In this document: positions 34,926 through 43,511 of the stretch, one piece after another
Position numbering within the stretch: position 1 is the stretch's first letter
Layout of the letters: each line of letters starts with the position of its first letter
Origin: Streptomyces sp. DI166
GTDB lineage: Bacteria; Actinomycetota; Actinomycetes; Streptomycetales; Streptomycetaceae
Assembly (NCBI RefSeq): GCF_900091315.1
Contig: NZ_FLSP01000018.1
Span: forward strand, 1-64,000
DNA length: 64,000 nucleotides
Reading direction: 5' to 3'
The notes under the pieces: generated by a model
Seen by the model: the letters and a program-made list of their open reading frames with translations, nothing else
Databases searched by the model: none
What the model was told of the DNA's origin: nothing
Program-made: the position numbers and the translations under genes

Positions 34926-36299
34926 TCAGCCGCCCGAGGCCCCCCGCTCCTCCCGTATCTGTGCGACGACCCGCGCCACGGTCTCCCGGACCGCCTCCAG
35001 CTCCGTCAGGAAGTGCCAGTAGTCGGGATGCCGCCCCTCCAGCGTGCCCATCGCCCGCTCCAGACGCGCCACCGAGTCGTCCAGCGGCCGGGCGTGCCGG
35101 GGATCCGGCGTGTTCCGCCCGGCCATGGCCAGCCGCTGGGCGTCCCGGATCGCGAACCGCGTACGGTCGATCTCCGCGGCGGGATCCTTCTGCACGGCGT
35201 TCAGCCGCTGCAACCGGTCCCCGGCGGCGGAGACGGACTCATCGGTGGAATTGAGCAGCGCCCTCACCGTCGACAACAACGCCGTCGCGTCCGGCCACCG
35301 CTGCTCGTCCCGCGCGGCCTGCGCCTCCTTCAGCTTCAGCTCGGCCTGCCGCACGTTCTCCCCGGCCTGCTCGGGCACCCCCTGAAGGTCCTGCCAGCAC
35401 GCCACCGTGAACCGCCGCCGCAGCTCGCTCAGAATCGGCTCGACCTGCTCGGAACGCGTGGTCAGGGCCTGCGCCCGGGTCCGCAGCGACACCAGCCGGT
35501 GATCGATCTCGGCGGCCCGCTCCGGCAGCCGCTCGGCCTCCGCCCGGACCGCCCCGGCCTCCCGGGCGACCCGCTCGGCACGCTCCAGCGTCTGCGGCAC
35601 ACCGTGCTGACCGGCACCCTGGTTCAGCTTGGTCAGCTCCGGCGCCAGAGCCGCGAGCCGGGCGGCGAGGTCGTCGGCCTTCAGCCCCGAGGCCCGTACG
35701 CCGTCCAGGGCGTTGGAGGCCGCCAGCAGCCCCTGCCGGGCCCGCTCCACGGCGGGCGCGAGCCGCGCGAGCTGCGTCTCGGCCTTGCCGAGCAGCGGCC
35801 CGAGCCCGTCCGCGAACCGGTCCAGCTCCCGCTTGACGTTGGCCAGCTCGTCCTTGGCCCTGGTCAGCTCGGTCCGGGCCCGCGCCGCGGCCGAGGCCTC
35901 CAGATCGTCCCGATCCAGGTCATGGGCATCCACGGCCTGGATGTACTGATGACTGACCTCGTCGATACGCCGGCTGATCGCCTCGAAATCGGCGACGGCA
36001 CGCCGGGCGGCGGGGGAGTCGTCGACAGCGGTGATCGTCTCTATCGAGATCCGCAGGTCACGCTGGGCGGTGTCCAGCTCGTAGAACGCGGCCGCCGCGG
36101 CATCCTTCGCGGCCTGCGCCTCCGCCCGCTGGTTCTCCGCCCGCCCGCCGAACCAGCGCCGCGTACCGCCCCCGGCGAACGCGACGGGCAACACGAGCGC
36201 GGCGACAAGAGGCAACGCGAGCAGGGTCACGGCGTCCCCGACCACACGATGTGCACGCACCACCAACGGCGAGTCCGACTGCGATGGTGTCGCCGTCAC
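34926..36299 (-). CDS. membrane-anchored coiled-coil protein of unknown function
   Basis: I do not recognise a named family. The 457 residues have one or two N-terminal hydrophobic segments (about 22-45, VTLLALPLVAALVLPVAFAGGG) and a long helical, Ala/Glu/Arg-rich remainder (about 50-440) with many heptad stretches, such as AERVAREAGAVRAEAERLPERAAEI. It looks like an elongated cytosolic or membrane-linked stalk. Position at the edge of the Ter cluster suggests a link with it, by inference only. Confidence 0.75.
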   Translation of the reverse strand: MTATPSQSDSPLVVRAHRVVGDAVTLLALPLVAALVLPVAFAGGGTRRWFGGRAENQRAEAQAAKDAAAAAFYELDTAQRDLRISIETITAVDDSPAARRAVADFEAISRRIDEVSHQYIQAVDAHDLDRDDLEASAAARARTELTRAKDELANVKRELDRFADGLGPLLGKAETQLARLAPAVERARQGLLAASNALDGVRASGLKADDLAARLAALAPELTKLNQGAGQHGVPQTLERAERVAREAGAVRAEAERLPERAAEIDHRLVSLRTRAQALTTRSEQVEPILSELRRRFTVACWQDLQGVPEQAGENVRQAELKLKEAQAARDEQRWPDATALLSTVRALLNSTDESVSAAGDRLQRLNAVQKDPAAEIDRTRFAIRDAQRLAMAGRNTPDPRHARPLDDSVARLERAMGTLEGRHPDYWHFLTELEAVRETVARVVAQIREERGASGG

Positions 36300-36376
36300 A
36301 TCCCTCTCCCGTGCTGTGGTCCGCCCTGCCCGGCGCTGTCATTCTCCCACCGGTTAATGACGAACACACGGGCCGG

Positions 36377-37135
36377 TTAGTTCGCGGTTCGGACCGTGAC
36401 TTTCCCGTCGCCGGCGTGAGCACGCAGGACATGAGCACTGGAGGAGTCCCGAGGCACGTCCACGTCAACGCCCCCGTCCCCCGCATCGGCGCTCACCCGA
36501 TAAGCACCATCGGGCACCTCAACGGTCACACTCCCGTCCCCGCTCCGCGCCTCCACGAGCCTCGGCACGACCCCCACCTCGATCTTCAGGGCCCCGTCCC
36601 CGGTCTGCGCCCGCACCTCCGTCGCATCGACCTCGGCCCGCACGGCCCCGTCGCCCGACCGCAGCCGCAGCGGCCCGGTGGAGTCGGTGACATGCACGGC
36701 CCCGTCACCGGTACGCACACTCAGCGCGTCCCGGAACCCCCGGGCCCGCACACTCCCGTCCCCCTCCTCGACCTCCACGGCGAGGCCCCGCGGCACCTCG
36801 ACCAGATGTTTGACGGCACAGTCGGCGAAAACCCCGGAACACTTCATCCGCAAGGTGAGCCGATCGTCCTTCATCCTCCAACTGACCTCGGGCTCACCCC
36901 CAACGGCAACGGACCCCTTGAACCACCGCGTAACCCGAACCTCCCCCTCCGGAACCCGCTCACTCGCCACAACCTCCAACGCGGAATCCCGGGAATCCAC
37001 GACCAGCCTCGCCCCCTGCACTCCGAACACCCGCCGCTCGGGCTCCCGGTCCTCATCGGCAGAGGCACACCCCGCCACCCCAGCAACAACCAACGCCACC
37101 AAACCCCCCACAACCCCAACCCGCCCACGCCCCAC
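36377..37135 (-). CDS. DUF4097 beta-strand repeat lipoprotein
   Basis: The 252-residue product has a lipoprotein signal (VALVVAGVAGC, lipid Cys near 23). The rest consists of short beta-strand repeats with a recurring GDG motif (TGDGAV, SGDGAV, TGDGAL, SGDGSV, AGDGGV, AGDGKV), the hallmark of DUF4097 adhesin-like solenoids. It is probably displayed on the outer face of the membrane. The function of the family is unknown. Confidence 0.88.
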   Translation of the reverse strand: MGRGRVGVVGGLVALVVAGVAGCASADEDREPERRVFGVQGARLVVDSRDSALEVVASERVPEGEVRVTRWFKGSVAVGGEPEVSWRMKDDRLTLRMKCSGVFADCAVKHLVEVPRGLAVEVEEGDGSVRARGFRDALSVRTGDGAVHVTDSTGPLRLRSGDGAVRAEVDATEVRAQTGDGALKIEVGVVPRLVEARSGDGSVTVEVPDGAYRVSADAGDGGVDVDVPRDSSSAHVLRAHAGDGKVTVRTAN

Positions 37136-37319
37136 GACGACCTCCCCGACAGAGCTCCCAAGACCTCCTCCGACCGTACGAACCCGGCCCCCAACCAGGC
37201 ATCCGGCCCACTCCCGACTTTTGGGTGGGGTTAACCCCCCTGGCGTGCCACGTCCCGTCCGCCCGGGATACCGGATTGCGGCACAGGGCGCGGGACAATG
37301 TAGGCTGACGGCCTGTCCC

Positions 37320-37391
<72 letters not shown>

Positions 37392-37399
37392 CCGGTCGT

Positions 37400-37426
37400 C
37401 GGCCCTCGGAGTTTCTCCGGGGGCCG
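37400..37426 (+). terminator. terminator after tRNA-Val
   Basis: CGGCCCTCGGAG (37400-37411) pairs with CTCCGGGGGCCG (37415-37426), with one T-G pair and loop TTT. It also lies just downstream of the convergent small membrane-protein gene. Confidence 0.8.
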
Positions 37427-37434
37427 TCGTCGTT

Positions 37435-37761
37435 TCAGCCGGTGAAGTCAGGGGCCTGGTGCGGGGTCCACCAGTTGGTCAGGGCCCAGATGCCCAGGGC
37501 GGTTGCGGTGGCCGTGGTGAGGGCGGCGAGCCAGGGGCGGCGGGAGTAGCGCAGGGTGAGCAGCCAGCAGGTGAGGGGGACCAGGGCGCCGCCCGTGGCG
37601 ACGAGCGGTAGGTCGATGTACAGGACGCTGAGGTCCCGGCGTTCCCCCTCGAACCCGCCCTCGATGTTGACCCGTGCCAGTGGAGCCCAGGCGAGCAGGG
37701 CCGCTGCGGCGCCCAGGGCGGCTGCCAGGAAGCCGGTGAGGGCTTTGGTCTCTTCCTTCAC
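37435..37761 (-). CDS. small integral membrane protein, unknown
   Basis: A 108-residue protein with three predicted membrane segments (about 7-28, 48-68, 76-95). The first loop is GGFEGERRDLSVLYID. I recognise no family. It ends nine bases from the tRNA terminator and starts about 110 bases from the divergent Ser/Pro-rich protein gene. Confidence 0.7.
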   Translation of the reverse strand: MKEETKALTGFLAAALGAAAALLAWAPLARVNIEGGFEGERRDLSVLYIDLPLVATGGALVPLTCWLLTLRYSRRPWLAALTTATATALGIWALTNWWTPHQAPDFTG

Positions 37762-37874
37762 ACCGGCTCGGACGCCTCGGGCGTGGTCCTCAGTTCCGGC
37801 AGGTGGGGCGTAGGGGTGGTTTGGGCACGGGATACTGCTGGTCTTTCCGTGGCGTGCTCTACAGGGGGGAACCT

Positions 37875-38546
37875 GTGCCCGACGACAAGCCGCAGCGTCC
37901 GCTTCGGCCGGACGAGGAGGAGGCGCTTGCTCGCTTCCACAATGGGGACACGCTCGACAACATCCCGGTCGTGCGGCTGCCGGCGCGGCGGGCCCGGTGG
38001 TGGCCCTGGGCGGCGGTCGTGGTGGGGGTCGGGGTGCTGGGTGGGCTCGTAGGGGCCGGGGTTGCTCTGTTTCAGGGGCGTGGGAGTGAGGTGGAGGTGC
38101 AGGCAGGGCCGGGGGGCAGTGCTTCGCCGAGTCAGTCCTTCGGAGAGGACCGGGGGTCCTCCTCGCCCTCGCCCTCGCCCTCGTCCTCGGCTGTTGCCAG
38201 TGAGGCGCCGCCCTCCGTTCTCGCCGAGCCCTCGCCCAGTGGGCTGGAGCAGGTTCGGGTCATTCAGACGCCGCCCACCGGTGGGGACCCCGGGGCCTCG
38301 TACTGCCTCGTGTACACCGGGAGTGCGTCCGGGCCCGAGCGGGAGGCGATTCTGTTGATGAACGCTCCCGGGTATCAGTGCCACGACCTGCTGCCCTTCG
38401 ATCCGACCGGGCTGACGCCGGCCTTCACCACGGACGCGCCCCTGTGCGCGGCGCCCTCGCGGGCGGCTGTCGTGAACTTCGCCGAGGTCGGGGGGTGGGA
38501 GGGTGAGCTGATGTACACCTGTCTCACCCGGCACAGCGGGGCCTAG
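37875..38546 (+). CDS. membrane-anchored Ser/Pro-rich protein
   Basis: The GTG at 37875 gives 223 residues, MPDDKPQRPLRPDEEEALARFH. One membrane helix (about 50-72, PWAAVVVGVGVLGGLVGAGVALF) is followed by a low-complexity Ser/Pro linker ([11 protein letters not shown]) and an extracellular domain with four Cys residues (SYCLVYTG, GYQCHD, APLCAAP, YTCLTR), probably two disulfides. No family is recognised. GGGGGGAA lies before the GTG. Confidence 0.72.
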   Translation: MPDDKPQRPLRPDEEEALARFHNGDTLDNIPVVRLPARRARWWPWAAVVVGVGVLGGLVGAGVALFQGRGSEVEVQAGPGGSASPSQSFGEDRGSSSPSPSPSSSAVASEAPPSVLAEPSPSGLEQVRVIQTPPTGGDPGASYCLVYTGSASGPEREAILLMNAPGYQCHDLLPFDPTGLTPAFTTDAPLCAAPSRAAVVNFAEVGGWEGELMYTCLTRHSGA

Positions 38547-38554
38547 GTGGTGTC

Positions 38555-38785
38555 CTAGTCCGCCTTGCGGGGTGTCTGGCCTCGGATTTCCAGGCCTGCG
38601 AGGAGTCTGGCCGTGGCTTCCGCGATGGCGTCCACCGCCTCGTCGAAGACCTCCTGGTTGTGGGCCGCGGGCGCTCTGAAGCCCGAGACCTTGCGGACGT
38701 ACTGGAGGGCCGCCGCCCTGATGTCGGCTTCCGTGGCCTCCTCGGGCAACGCCGGGGGGCGGAGGGTCTTGATGCTTCGGCACAT
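38555..38785 (-). CDS. DUF2277 family protein
   Basis: The 76-residue protein MCRSIKTLRPPALPEEATEA matches the start of DUF2277, a short soluble family conserved in actinobacteria and other bacteria. The invariant CRSIKTLR and QYVRKVSGFR segments are present. Function unknown. It is convergent with the preceding gene. Confidence 0.87.
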   Translation of the reverse strand: MCRSIKTLRPPALPEEATEADIRAAALQYVRKVSGFRAPAAHNQEVFDEAVDAIAEATARLLAGLEIRGQTPRKAD

Positions 38786-38887
38786 GGGTCCAGTCTTACT
38801 CGCGGCACTGACAACCGGGGTCTGTCATGATCCTTGACTGGCGGCCACCCGAACGTGGGGCCGACCGTTGAGGAGGAATCAACCGTC

Positions 38888-39784
38888 ATGACCGGTCGAT
38901 CTGTACTTCGTGTCGCGGTGCTCGGGCCCGGTGGGATCGGGGGGCTCCTGGCCGGGCTGCTCTCCCGTGCCGGGCATCGTGTGGTCTGTCTCGCGGGGGA
39001 GGAGAGCGTGCGGGTGCTGCGGGAGTCGGGGGTGTCCGTGCGCAGTGGGGTCTACGGGGACTTCAACGCCTCCGTGGACGCCGACACGGTGCTGCGTGAA
39101 CCCGTTGACGTCTGTCTGGTGTGCGTCAAGCACACCTCCCTCGACGCCGCGCTCCGGCGCGTGCCCGCCGACGTACTCGGGGACGCCCTTTTCGTGCCGT
39201 TCCTGAACGGCGTCGAGCACCCTGCCGTGCTGCGCGACCGTCACCGGGACGAGCTCGTCGCGCCCGGCGTCATCCGCGTCGAGTCCACCCGGGTCGCGCC
39301 CGGGGTCATCGAGCACGGGAGTCCGTTCTGCGAGGTCGATCTGACCGGGGACCGTGTCGCGCGGGAGCGGCTTGAGGAGCTGGGGGAGGTGCTCCGGGCC
39401 TCCGGGCCCGTCACTCGCGTCCTCGACGACGAGGTCGGCGTCCTCTGGGCCAAGATGTCCTTCCTCGCGCCCTTCGCGCTGCTCACCACCCGGTACGGGC
39501 TTCCTCTCGGTGACGTCCGCACCCGGCACCGGGACGAACTCGTCGCGCTCGTCGAGGAGACCGCCGCGGTGAGCCGCGCCTGCGGTGGGCCCGGGGATCC
39601 GGCGCAGGCCCTCGCGCGGTACGACGCCTTCCCGGCCGGCACCAAGTCCTCCATGCAGCGGGACGCGGAGGCCGGACGGCCGCTCGAACTCGACGCCATC
39701 GGCGGGGCGCTGCTCCGGGCCGCCGAGCGGCATGGGATTTCCGTGCCGGTTGCCACGCGGGTGGTCGCGGAACTGGGCAGCTAG
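38888..39784 (+). CDS. 2-dehydropantoate 2-reductase (ketopantoate reductase family)
   Basis: The ATG at 38888 follows GAGGAGGA. The 298 residues have the NADP-binding GxGxxG variant AVLGPGGIGGLLAG at the N-terminus and CVKHTSLD plus VPFLNGVEHP in the Rossmann part. The C-terminal helical domain has WAKMSFLAPFALLT and KSSMQRDAEAGRPLELD, both typical of PanE. The enzyme reduces ketopantoate to pantoate in CoA synthesis, but ApbA/PanE paralogues also act on other 2-oxoacids. Confidence 0.88.
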   Translation: MTGRSVLRVAVLGPGGIGGLLAGLLSRAGHRVVCLAGEESVRVLRESGVSVRSGVYGDFNASVDADTVLREPVDVCLVCVKHTSLDAALRRVPADVLGDALFVPFLNGVEHPAVLRDRHRDELVAPGVIRVESTRVAPGVIEHGSPFCEVDLTGDRVARERLEELGEVLRASGPVTRVLDDEVGVLWAKMSFLAPFALLTTRYGLPLGDVRTRHRDELVALVEETAAVSRACGGPGDPAQALARYDAFPAGTKSSMQRDAEAGRPLELDAIGGALLRAAERHGISVPVATRVVAELGS

Positions 39785-39788
39785 CGGC

Positions 39789-40151
39789 TCAGCCGGTTTT
39801 GCCGGGGCCCTTCGCCGTCGCCCGTAGCAAGTCCCGCAGCAGGGTCTCGTCCACTGCGTCGGGGTTGCGGAAGCGCAGGCAGCCCTTGCCCATGTCCTGG
39901 TCGGCCAGGCGGTCGGCGAAGGCGTCCCGGACGTCGCCGCGCATCAGGTAGAAGGAGACGTACTGCTTCTGCGACGCGAAGGCGATCTCCGGTTCGCCGT
40001 CGCGGGTGTAGACCGGCATGCCGTACGCCATCACCTCGGTGTGGGCCGGGAGTTCGGCCCGGCACAGGTCCCGCAGGCGGGTCAGGGCGGGCCTTCGGGC
40101 GTCCGGCAGCTCCGCCAGGTAGCTGTCCACGTCCTTCGCTTCGCTGCGCAT
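39789..40151 (-). CDS. DUF1801 (YdhG-like) protein
   Basis: The 120-residue product has the YdhG/DUF1801 pattern: VDSYLAELPDARRPALTRLR, then MAYGMPVYTRDGEPEIAFASQKQYVSFYL shared across the family (given here in two parts, MAYGMPVYTRDGE and IAFASQKQYVSFYL). It is a small iron-chaperone-like fold related to frataxin CyaY-type proteins; function is uncertain. One base separates it from the upstream GNAT gene on the same strand. Confidence 0.87.
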   Translation of the reverse strand: MRSEAKDVDSYLAELPDARRPALTRLRDLCRAELPAHTEVMAYGMPVYTRDGEPEIAFASQKQYVSFYLMRGDVRDAFADRLADQDMGKGCLRFRNPDAVDETLLRDLLRATAKGPGKTG

Positions 40152-40152
40152 C

Positions 40153-40665
40153 TCAGACTCCGAAGGGTTTGGCGTACCGGATCGTGCCGGAGGGCAGCGG
40201 GGCCTCCGTCAGGGCTTGCGCCATCAGGGACTCGTCGGGGACGTCGAAGGTGACCCCGATGCCGTGCGCCGAGGCTCGGGTGAAGCCGAAGCGGGGGTAG
40301 TAGGCGGGGTGGCCGAGGACGGTCACGAAGCGTTCGCCCAAGCGGGCCGCAGCGGTCAGCGCCGCCTCGATCACCGTCCCTCCCGCGCCCGTGCGCTGGT
40401 GGGCGGGGTGGACGGCGACCGGGGCCAGGCACAGGGTCGGTACCTCGTCGATGTGGCAGCGGGTCAGGAGGGCGTAGCCCACGGGGGTGCCGGTGGCGTC
40501 CGTCGTCACGTACGACAGGCCGTCGATCCATGCCTCGTCGGTGCGCAGCGTGTCGACCAGGTCGGCTTCCAGGGGTGTTTCGAACGCGGCGAGGACGGTC
40601 TCGCGTACGGCGTCGATGTCGTCGGTGGTCTCCGGGCGTGCGGTCCAGGTCCAGTGCGGGCTCAT
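40153..40665 (-). CDS. GNAT family N-acetyltransferase
   Basis: The ATG at 40665 (MSPHWTWTARPETTDDIDAV) gives 170 residues. The acetyl-CoA site is LAPVAVHPAHQRTGAGGTVI, and HPAYYPRFGFTRASAHGI is typical of YhbS-like acetyltransferases. Stop and start signals nearly touch the DUF1801 gene, suggesting one transcript. Its substrate is unknown. The reading frame continues far upstream without a stop, but that part is antisense to helR and is not coding. Confidence 0.9.
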   Translation of the reverse strand: MSPHWTWTARPETTDDIDAVRETVLAAFETPLEADLVDTLRTDEAWIDGLSYVTTDATGTPVGYALLTRCHIDEVPTLCLAPVAVHPAHQRTGAGGTVIEAALTAAARLGERFVTVLGHPAYYPRFGFTRASAHGIGVTFDVPDESLMAQALTEAPLPSGTIRYAKPFGV

Positions 40666-40779
40666 GGGTTCATTCTGGGCCCGGCGTCCAGCCCGGGGCC
40701 CCCGCACACGGCTTGGAACCCCCGCCTCCGCTCGCGCACCCGTTCGGATGAACCCCGCGAAGCAACTCGCGACCAAAAA

Positions 40780-40795
40780 TCGAACAGGCGTACCA
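40780..40795 (+). promoter_or_regulatory. possible LexA (SOS) box overlapping a promoter
   Basis: TCGAACAGGCGTACCA matches the actinobacterial LexA consensus TCGAAC-N4-GTTCGA at 10 of 12 fixed positions. It overlaps a -10-like TACCAT (40791-40796) eight bases before the GTG at 40804. Binding is untested. Confidence 0.35.
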
Positions 40796-40803
40796 TTGAG
40801 GTC

Positions 40804-41148
40804 GTGGCTACGACCTATGATTTTCCCAGTGACCTCCTCGCCGGTCAGGAGGAGCTGCATCAGGTCAGGGCCGAGCTGTCGGCCCTGCTCAAGCGGCTGC
40901 CCTGGTCGGTGGAACCGCTCGACGGCTTCAGTGACGACAACGGCTGGCGGAAGGTGGAGCGCCCCGCTTCCCCCGGCTGGACCGCCGATGAGCAGGCAGC
41001 CGTGGAGAAGCTCAGGCGCCGCGAGCACGAGCTGGCGGTGTTCGTCAGCACGCACCGCTTCTGGTCGGAACTCCCGCCCGAGGACCGGGTGGAGGCCCGG
41101 ATGCGGGCCAAGCGCGCCCGCCCGCCCGCCGAGGAGGACTCGGACTAG
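40804..41148 (+). CDS. conserved hypothetical protein
   Basis: The GTG at 40804 begins MATTYDFPSDLLAGQEELHQVRAEL; 114 residues, rich in charged helices (ALLKRLPWSV, AVEKLRRREHEL, VEARMRAKRARPP). I do not recognise a family. There is no good ribosome site and a -10-like element lies eight bases upstream, so the mRNA may be leaderless. It is convergent with helR, overlapping its stop by four bases. Confidence 0.72.
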   Translation: MATTYDFPSDLLAGQEELHQVRAELSALLKRLPWSVEPLDGFSDDNGWRKVERPASPGWTADEQAAVEKLRRREHELAVFVSTHRFWSELPPEDRVEARMRAKRARPPAEEDSD

Positions 41149-43313
41149 CGCAGGACCACCAGCCGCTGCGTCGCCCTGGTCATCGCCACATAGCGGTCCA
41201 CCGCACCCTCGATGCCCCCGCCGAACCCTTCCGGGTCGACCACGACCACCAGGTCGAACTCCAGCCCCTTCGACAGTTCCGGCGCCAGTGACCGGACCCG
41301 GGGTCGGGCCCGGAAGGTCGGGTCGCCGATCACACAGGCGATCCCCTCGGCGTTCGTGGCGAGCCACTCCTCGATGATCGCGTCCCGGTCCGTGCGCGGG
41401 GCATACCGGACCGGGATGCCCGAACTGCGGATCGAGGTCGGCACGTTCGCGTCCGGCAGCGCCGCCCGGATGACCGGCTCGGCCTCCGCCATCACCTCCG
41501 CCGGGGTGCGGTAGTTGACGCTGAGGGAGGCCACCTCGACCCGGTCGAGGCCGATCCGCGCCAGCCTCTCCTCCCAGGACTCGGTGAAGCCGTGCCGGGC
41601 CTGGGCGCGGTCCCCGACGATGGTGAAGCTGCGGGACGGGCAGCGCAGCAGCAGCATCTGCCACTCCGCGTCGGTCAGTTCCTGCGCCTCGTCGACGACG
41701 ATGTGCGCGAACGGCCCGGCGAGCAGGTCCGGGTCGGCGGGGGGCAGTTCGGACTCGTCGACCAGGTTGCGCTGGAAGTCGGCCCGGCGCAGCTGGATCA
41801 TCAGGCCGTCGAGGTTGTGGTCGGCGGCGATCAGGTTCTCCACCACCTGGTTCATACGGTCGCGCTGGGCCTCCAGCACGGCCTGTGCGCGGCGTCGGCG
41901 GCGGGCCGCGGCCGGGTCGCCGAGCCGCTGGCGTGCCGCGTCCAGCAGGGGCAGGTCGGAGACGGTCCACGCCTGCGGGGCGTCCTTGCGCTGCAGCAGC
42001 CGTACCTCGTCGGGCGTCAGCCAGGGTGCGCACAGGCGCAGATACGCCGGGACCGACCAGAGGTCGCCGACCAGGTCGCCGGCCTCGATCAGTGGCCAGG
42101 CCCGGTCGAGGGCCTCGGTGATCTCCTCGTCGCGCAGCAGCGTCCGGCGCACCCGGTCGTGGGGGATCTCGTCGTCGAGGGGGTCGAGCCGTTCCATGAG
42201 CATCGTGACCAGTTCCTCGCGGATCGGCTCGCGCGCCTCGTTGTGCGGGGTGCTCGGGCCGGGCGCCTGGAAGGCTTCGGCCCAGTCGTGGGCGGTGATC
42301 CGGAACTCGGCCCAGGGGGTGGTGACGGTCAGGGGTTCGGTGGGCGGGTCCTCGTAGAAGCGGACGGCCTTCTCGATCGCCTGGACGATGTCCGCGGAGG
42401 ACTTCAGGCGGGCGACCTCCGGGTCGCTCTCCTCCGGCGCCCCGTCTCCCTCGGCGACGAGGTCGCGCACGGTGCAGGTCTGTACGCCCTCCTCGCCGAG
42501 GCTGGGCAGGACGTCGGAGACGTACGACAGATACGGCTGGTGCGGGCCGACGAAGAGCAGTCCGCCGCGCTGGCGGCCGACGCGGGGGTCGGAGTAGAGC
42601 AGGTAGGCCGAGCGGTGCAGGGCGACGACGGTCTTGCCGGTGCCGGGGCCGCCGTCGACCACGAGGGCGCCGCGCGAGGAGGCGCGGATGATGGCGTCCT
42701 GGTCGGCCTGGATGGTGGAGAGGACGTCGCGCATCCGCTCCGAGCGGTTGGTGCCGAGGCTCGCGATGAAGGCGGACTGGTCGTCCAGGGCGGCGTGCCC
42801 CTCCAGTCCGTCGGTGGTGAAGACCTCGTCCCAGTAGTCGCTGACCAGCCCGTTCGTCCACCGGTACCGGCGGCGGCTGACCAGGCCCAGCGGGTTGCCG
42901 TGGGTCGCGGCGAAGAACGGCTCGGCGGCCGGGGACCGCCAGTCGACGAGCAGCCGCCGGCCCGTGCGGTCGGTGAGGCCGAAGCGGCCGATGTAGAGGG
43001 GTTCGGGGTCGTCGGCGGTGACGATGCGGCCGAGGACCAGGTCGAGTCCGAACCGGCGCAGGGCGCGCAGCCGGGCCGAGAGACGGTGCACCTCCGCGTC
43101 CCGGTCCATCGCGGCGCGGCCGGTGCCGCCGGGCGCCCGCAGTTCGGCGGCCAGCCGCTCGGACAGTTCGTCGATCGTTTCTTTCAGGCTCTCCGCGATC
43201 GCAGCGAAGTGCCGTTCGTCGTCGGAGATCAGCGTCGGATCGGCCTTGGCGGCGAGCCGCTCGGGAAGGTCGAACGCGCTGCGCAGCAAGGGGGCATTCA
43301 CTTCGCGAATCAC
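41145..43313 (-). CDS. helR: HelD-like RNA polymerase rescue ATPase, HelR type
   Basis: The 722-residue superfamily 1 ATPase has Walker A GGPGTGKT (221-228), Walker B FAHIVVDEAQEL, motif III-like GDRAQARHGFTESW, motif V KGLEFDLVVVVDPEGF and motif VI VAMTRATQRLVVL. The N-terminal coiled coil (about 30-90) is the arm that enters the RNA polymerase secondary channel in HelD proteins. A perfect palindrome equal to the rifamycin-associated element lies 47 bases upstream, the mark of HelR, which displaces rifamycins from RNA polymerase in S. venezuelae. The GTG at 43313 is the best start; GGAA precedes it weakly. Confidence 0.9.
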   Translation of the reverse strand: MIREVNAPLLRSAFDLPERLAAKADPTLISDDERHFAAIAESLKETIDELSERLAAELRAPGGTGRAAMDRDAEVHRLSARLRALRRFGLDLVLGRIVTADDPEPLYIGRFGLTDRTGRRLLVDWRSPAAEPFFAATHGNPLGLVSRRRYRWTNGLVSDYWDEVFTTDGLEGHAALDDQSAFIASLGTNRSERMRDVLSTIQADQDAIIRASSRGALVVDGGPGTGKTVVALHRSAYLLYSDPRVGRQRGGLLFVGPHQPYLSYVSDVLPSLGEEGVQTCTVRDLVAEGDGAPEESDPEVARLKSSADIVQAIEKAVRFYEDPPTEPLTVTTPWAEFRITAHDWAEAFQAPGPSTPHNEAREPIREELVTMLMERLDPLDDEIPHDRVRRTLLRDEEITEALDRAWPLIEAGDLVGDLWSVPAYLRLCAPWLTPDEVRLLQRKDAPQAWTVSDLPLLDAARQRLGDPAAARRRRRAQAVLEAQRDRMNQVVENLIAADHNLDGLMIQLRRADFQRNLVDESELPPADPDLLAGPFAHIVVDEAQELTDAEWQMLLLRCPSRSFTIVGDRAQARHGFTESWEERLARIGLDRVEVASLSVNYRTPAEVMAEAEPVIRAALPDANVPTSIRSSGIPVRYAPRTDRDAIIEEWLATNAEGIACVIGDPTFRARPRVRSLAPELSKGLEFDLVVVVDPEGFGGGIEGAVDRYVAMTRATQRLVVLR

Positions 43314-43359
43314 TCATTTCCGCAGCTACTGGCGTTGGATGAGCGATTGTGCGGGATAT

Positions 43360-43384
43360 GGGGGGCCTTGCCGCAAGGCCCCCC
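43360..43384 (-). promoter_or_regulatory. rifamycin-associated element (RAE) of helR
   Basis: Twelve-base arms GGGGGGCCTTGC and GCAAGGCCCCCC flank one central base. On the minus strand the core reads GGGGCCTTGCGGCAAGGCC, matching the published RAE described for rifamycin-inducible genes. A -10-like TATAGC (minus strand, 43389-43394) lies just upstream, so the element is at or near the transcription start. Confidence 0.88.
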
Positions 43385-43404
43385 ATGCGCTATATGTTGA
43401 GAGT

Positions 43405-43431
43405 GGCAAGGGATATCCGAACTCCCTTGCC
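43405..43431. terminator. hairpin between dedA and the helR promoter
   Basis: GGCAAGGGA (43405-43413) and TCCCTTGCC (43423-43431) form a perfect 9-base stem with a 9-base loop. TTTGTTTAT follows on the plus strand. It lies downstream of the minus-strand dedA gene and can end its transcript before the helR promoter. Confidence 0.55.
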
Positions 43432-43511
43432 TTTGTTTATGTGCGTCGGAATTCGCCGCCGGCGGCAGGACTTCGCCGTTGTTGGTGAATTGACTGCCGT
43501 ACCGGCCTTGT

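Noticed and set aside
40153..43386. A 1077-residue minus-strand reading frame running through the acetyltransferase and the helR region
   Set aside because: Only its 3' part (from 40665) looks like a protein. The rest is Arg/Pro/Gly-rich out-of-frame sequence shadowing helR on the same strand.
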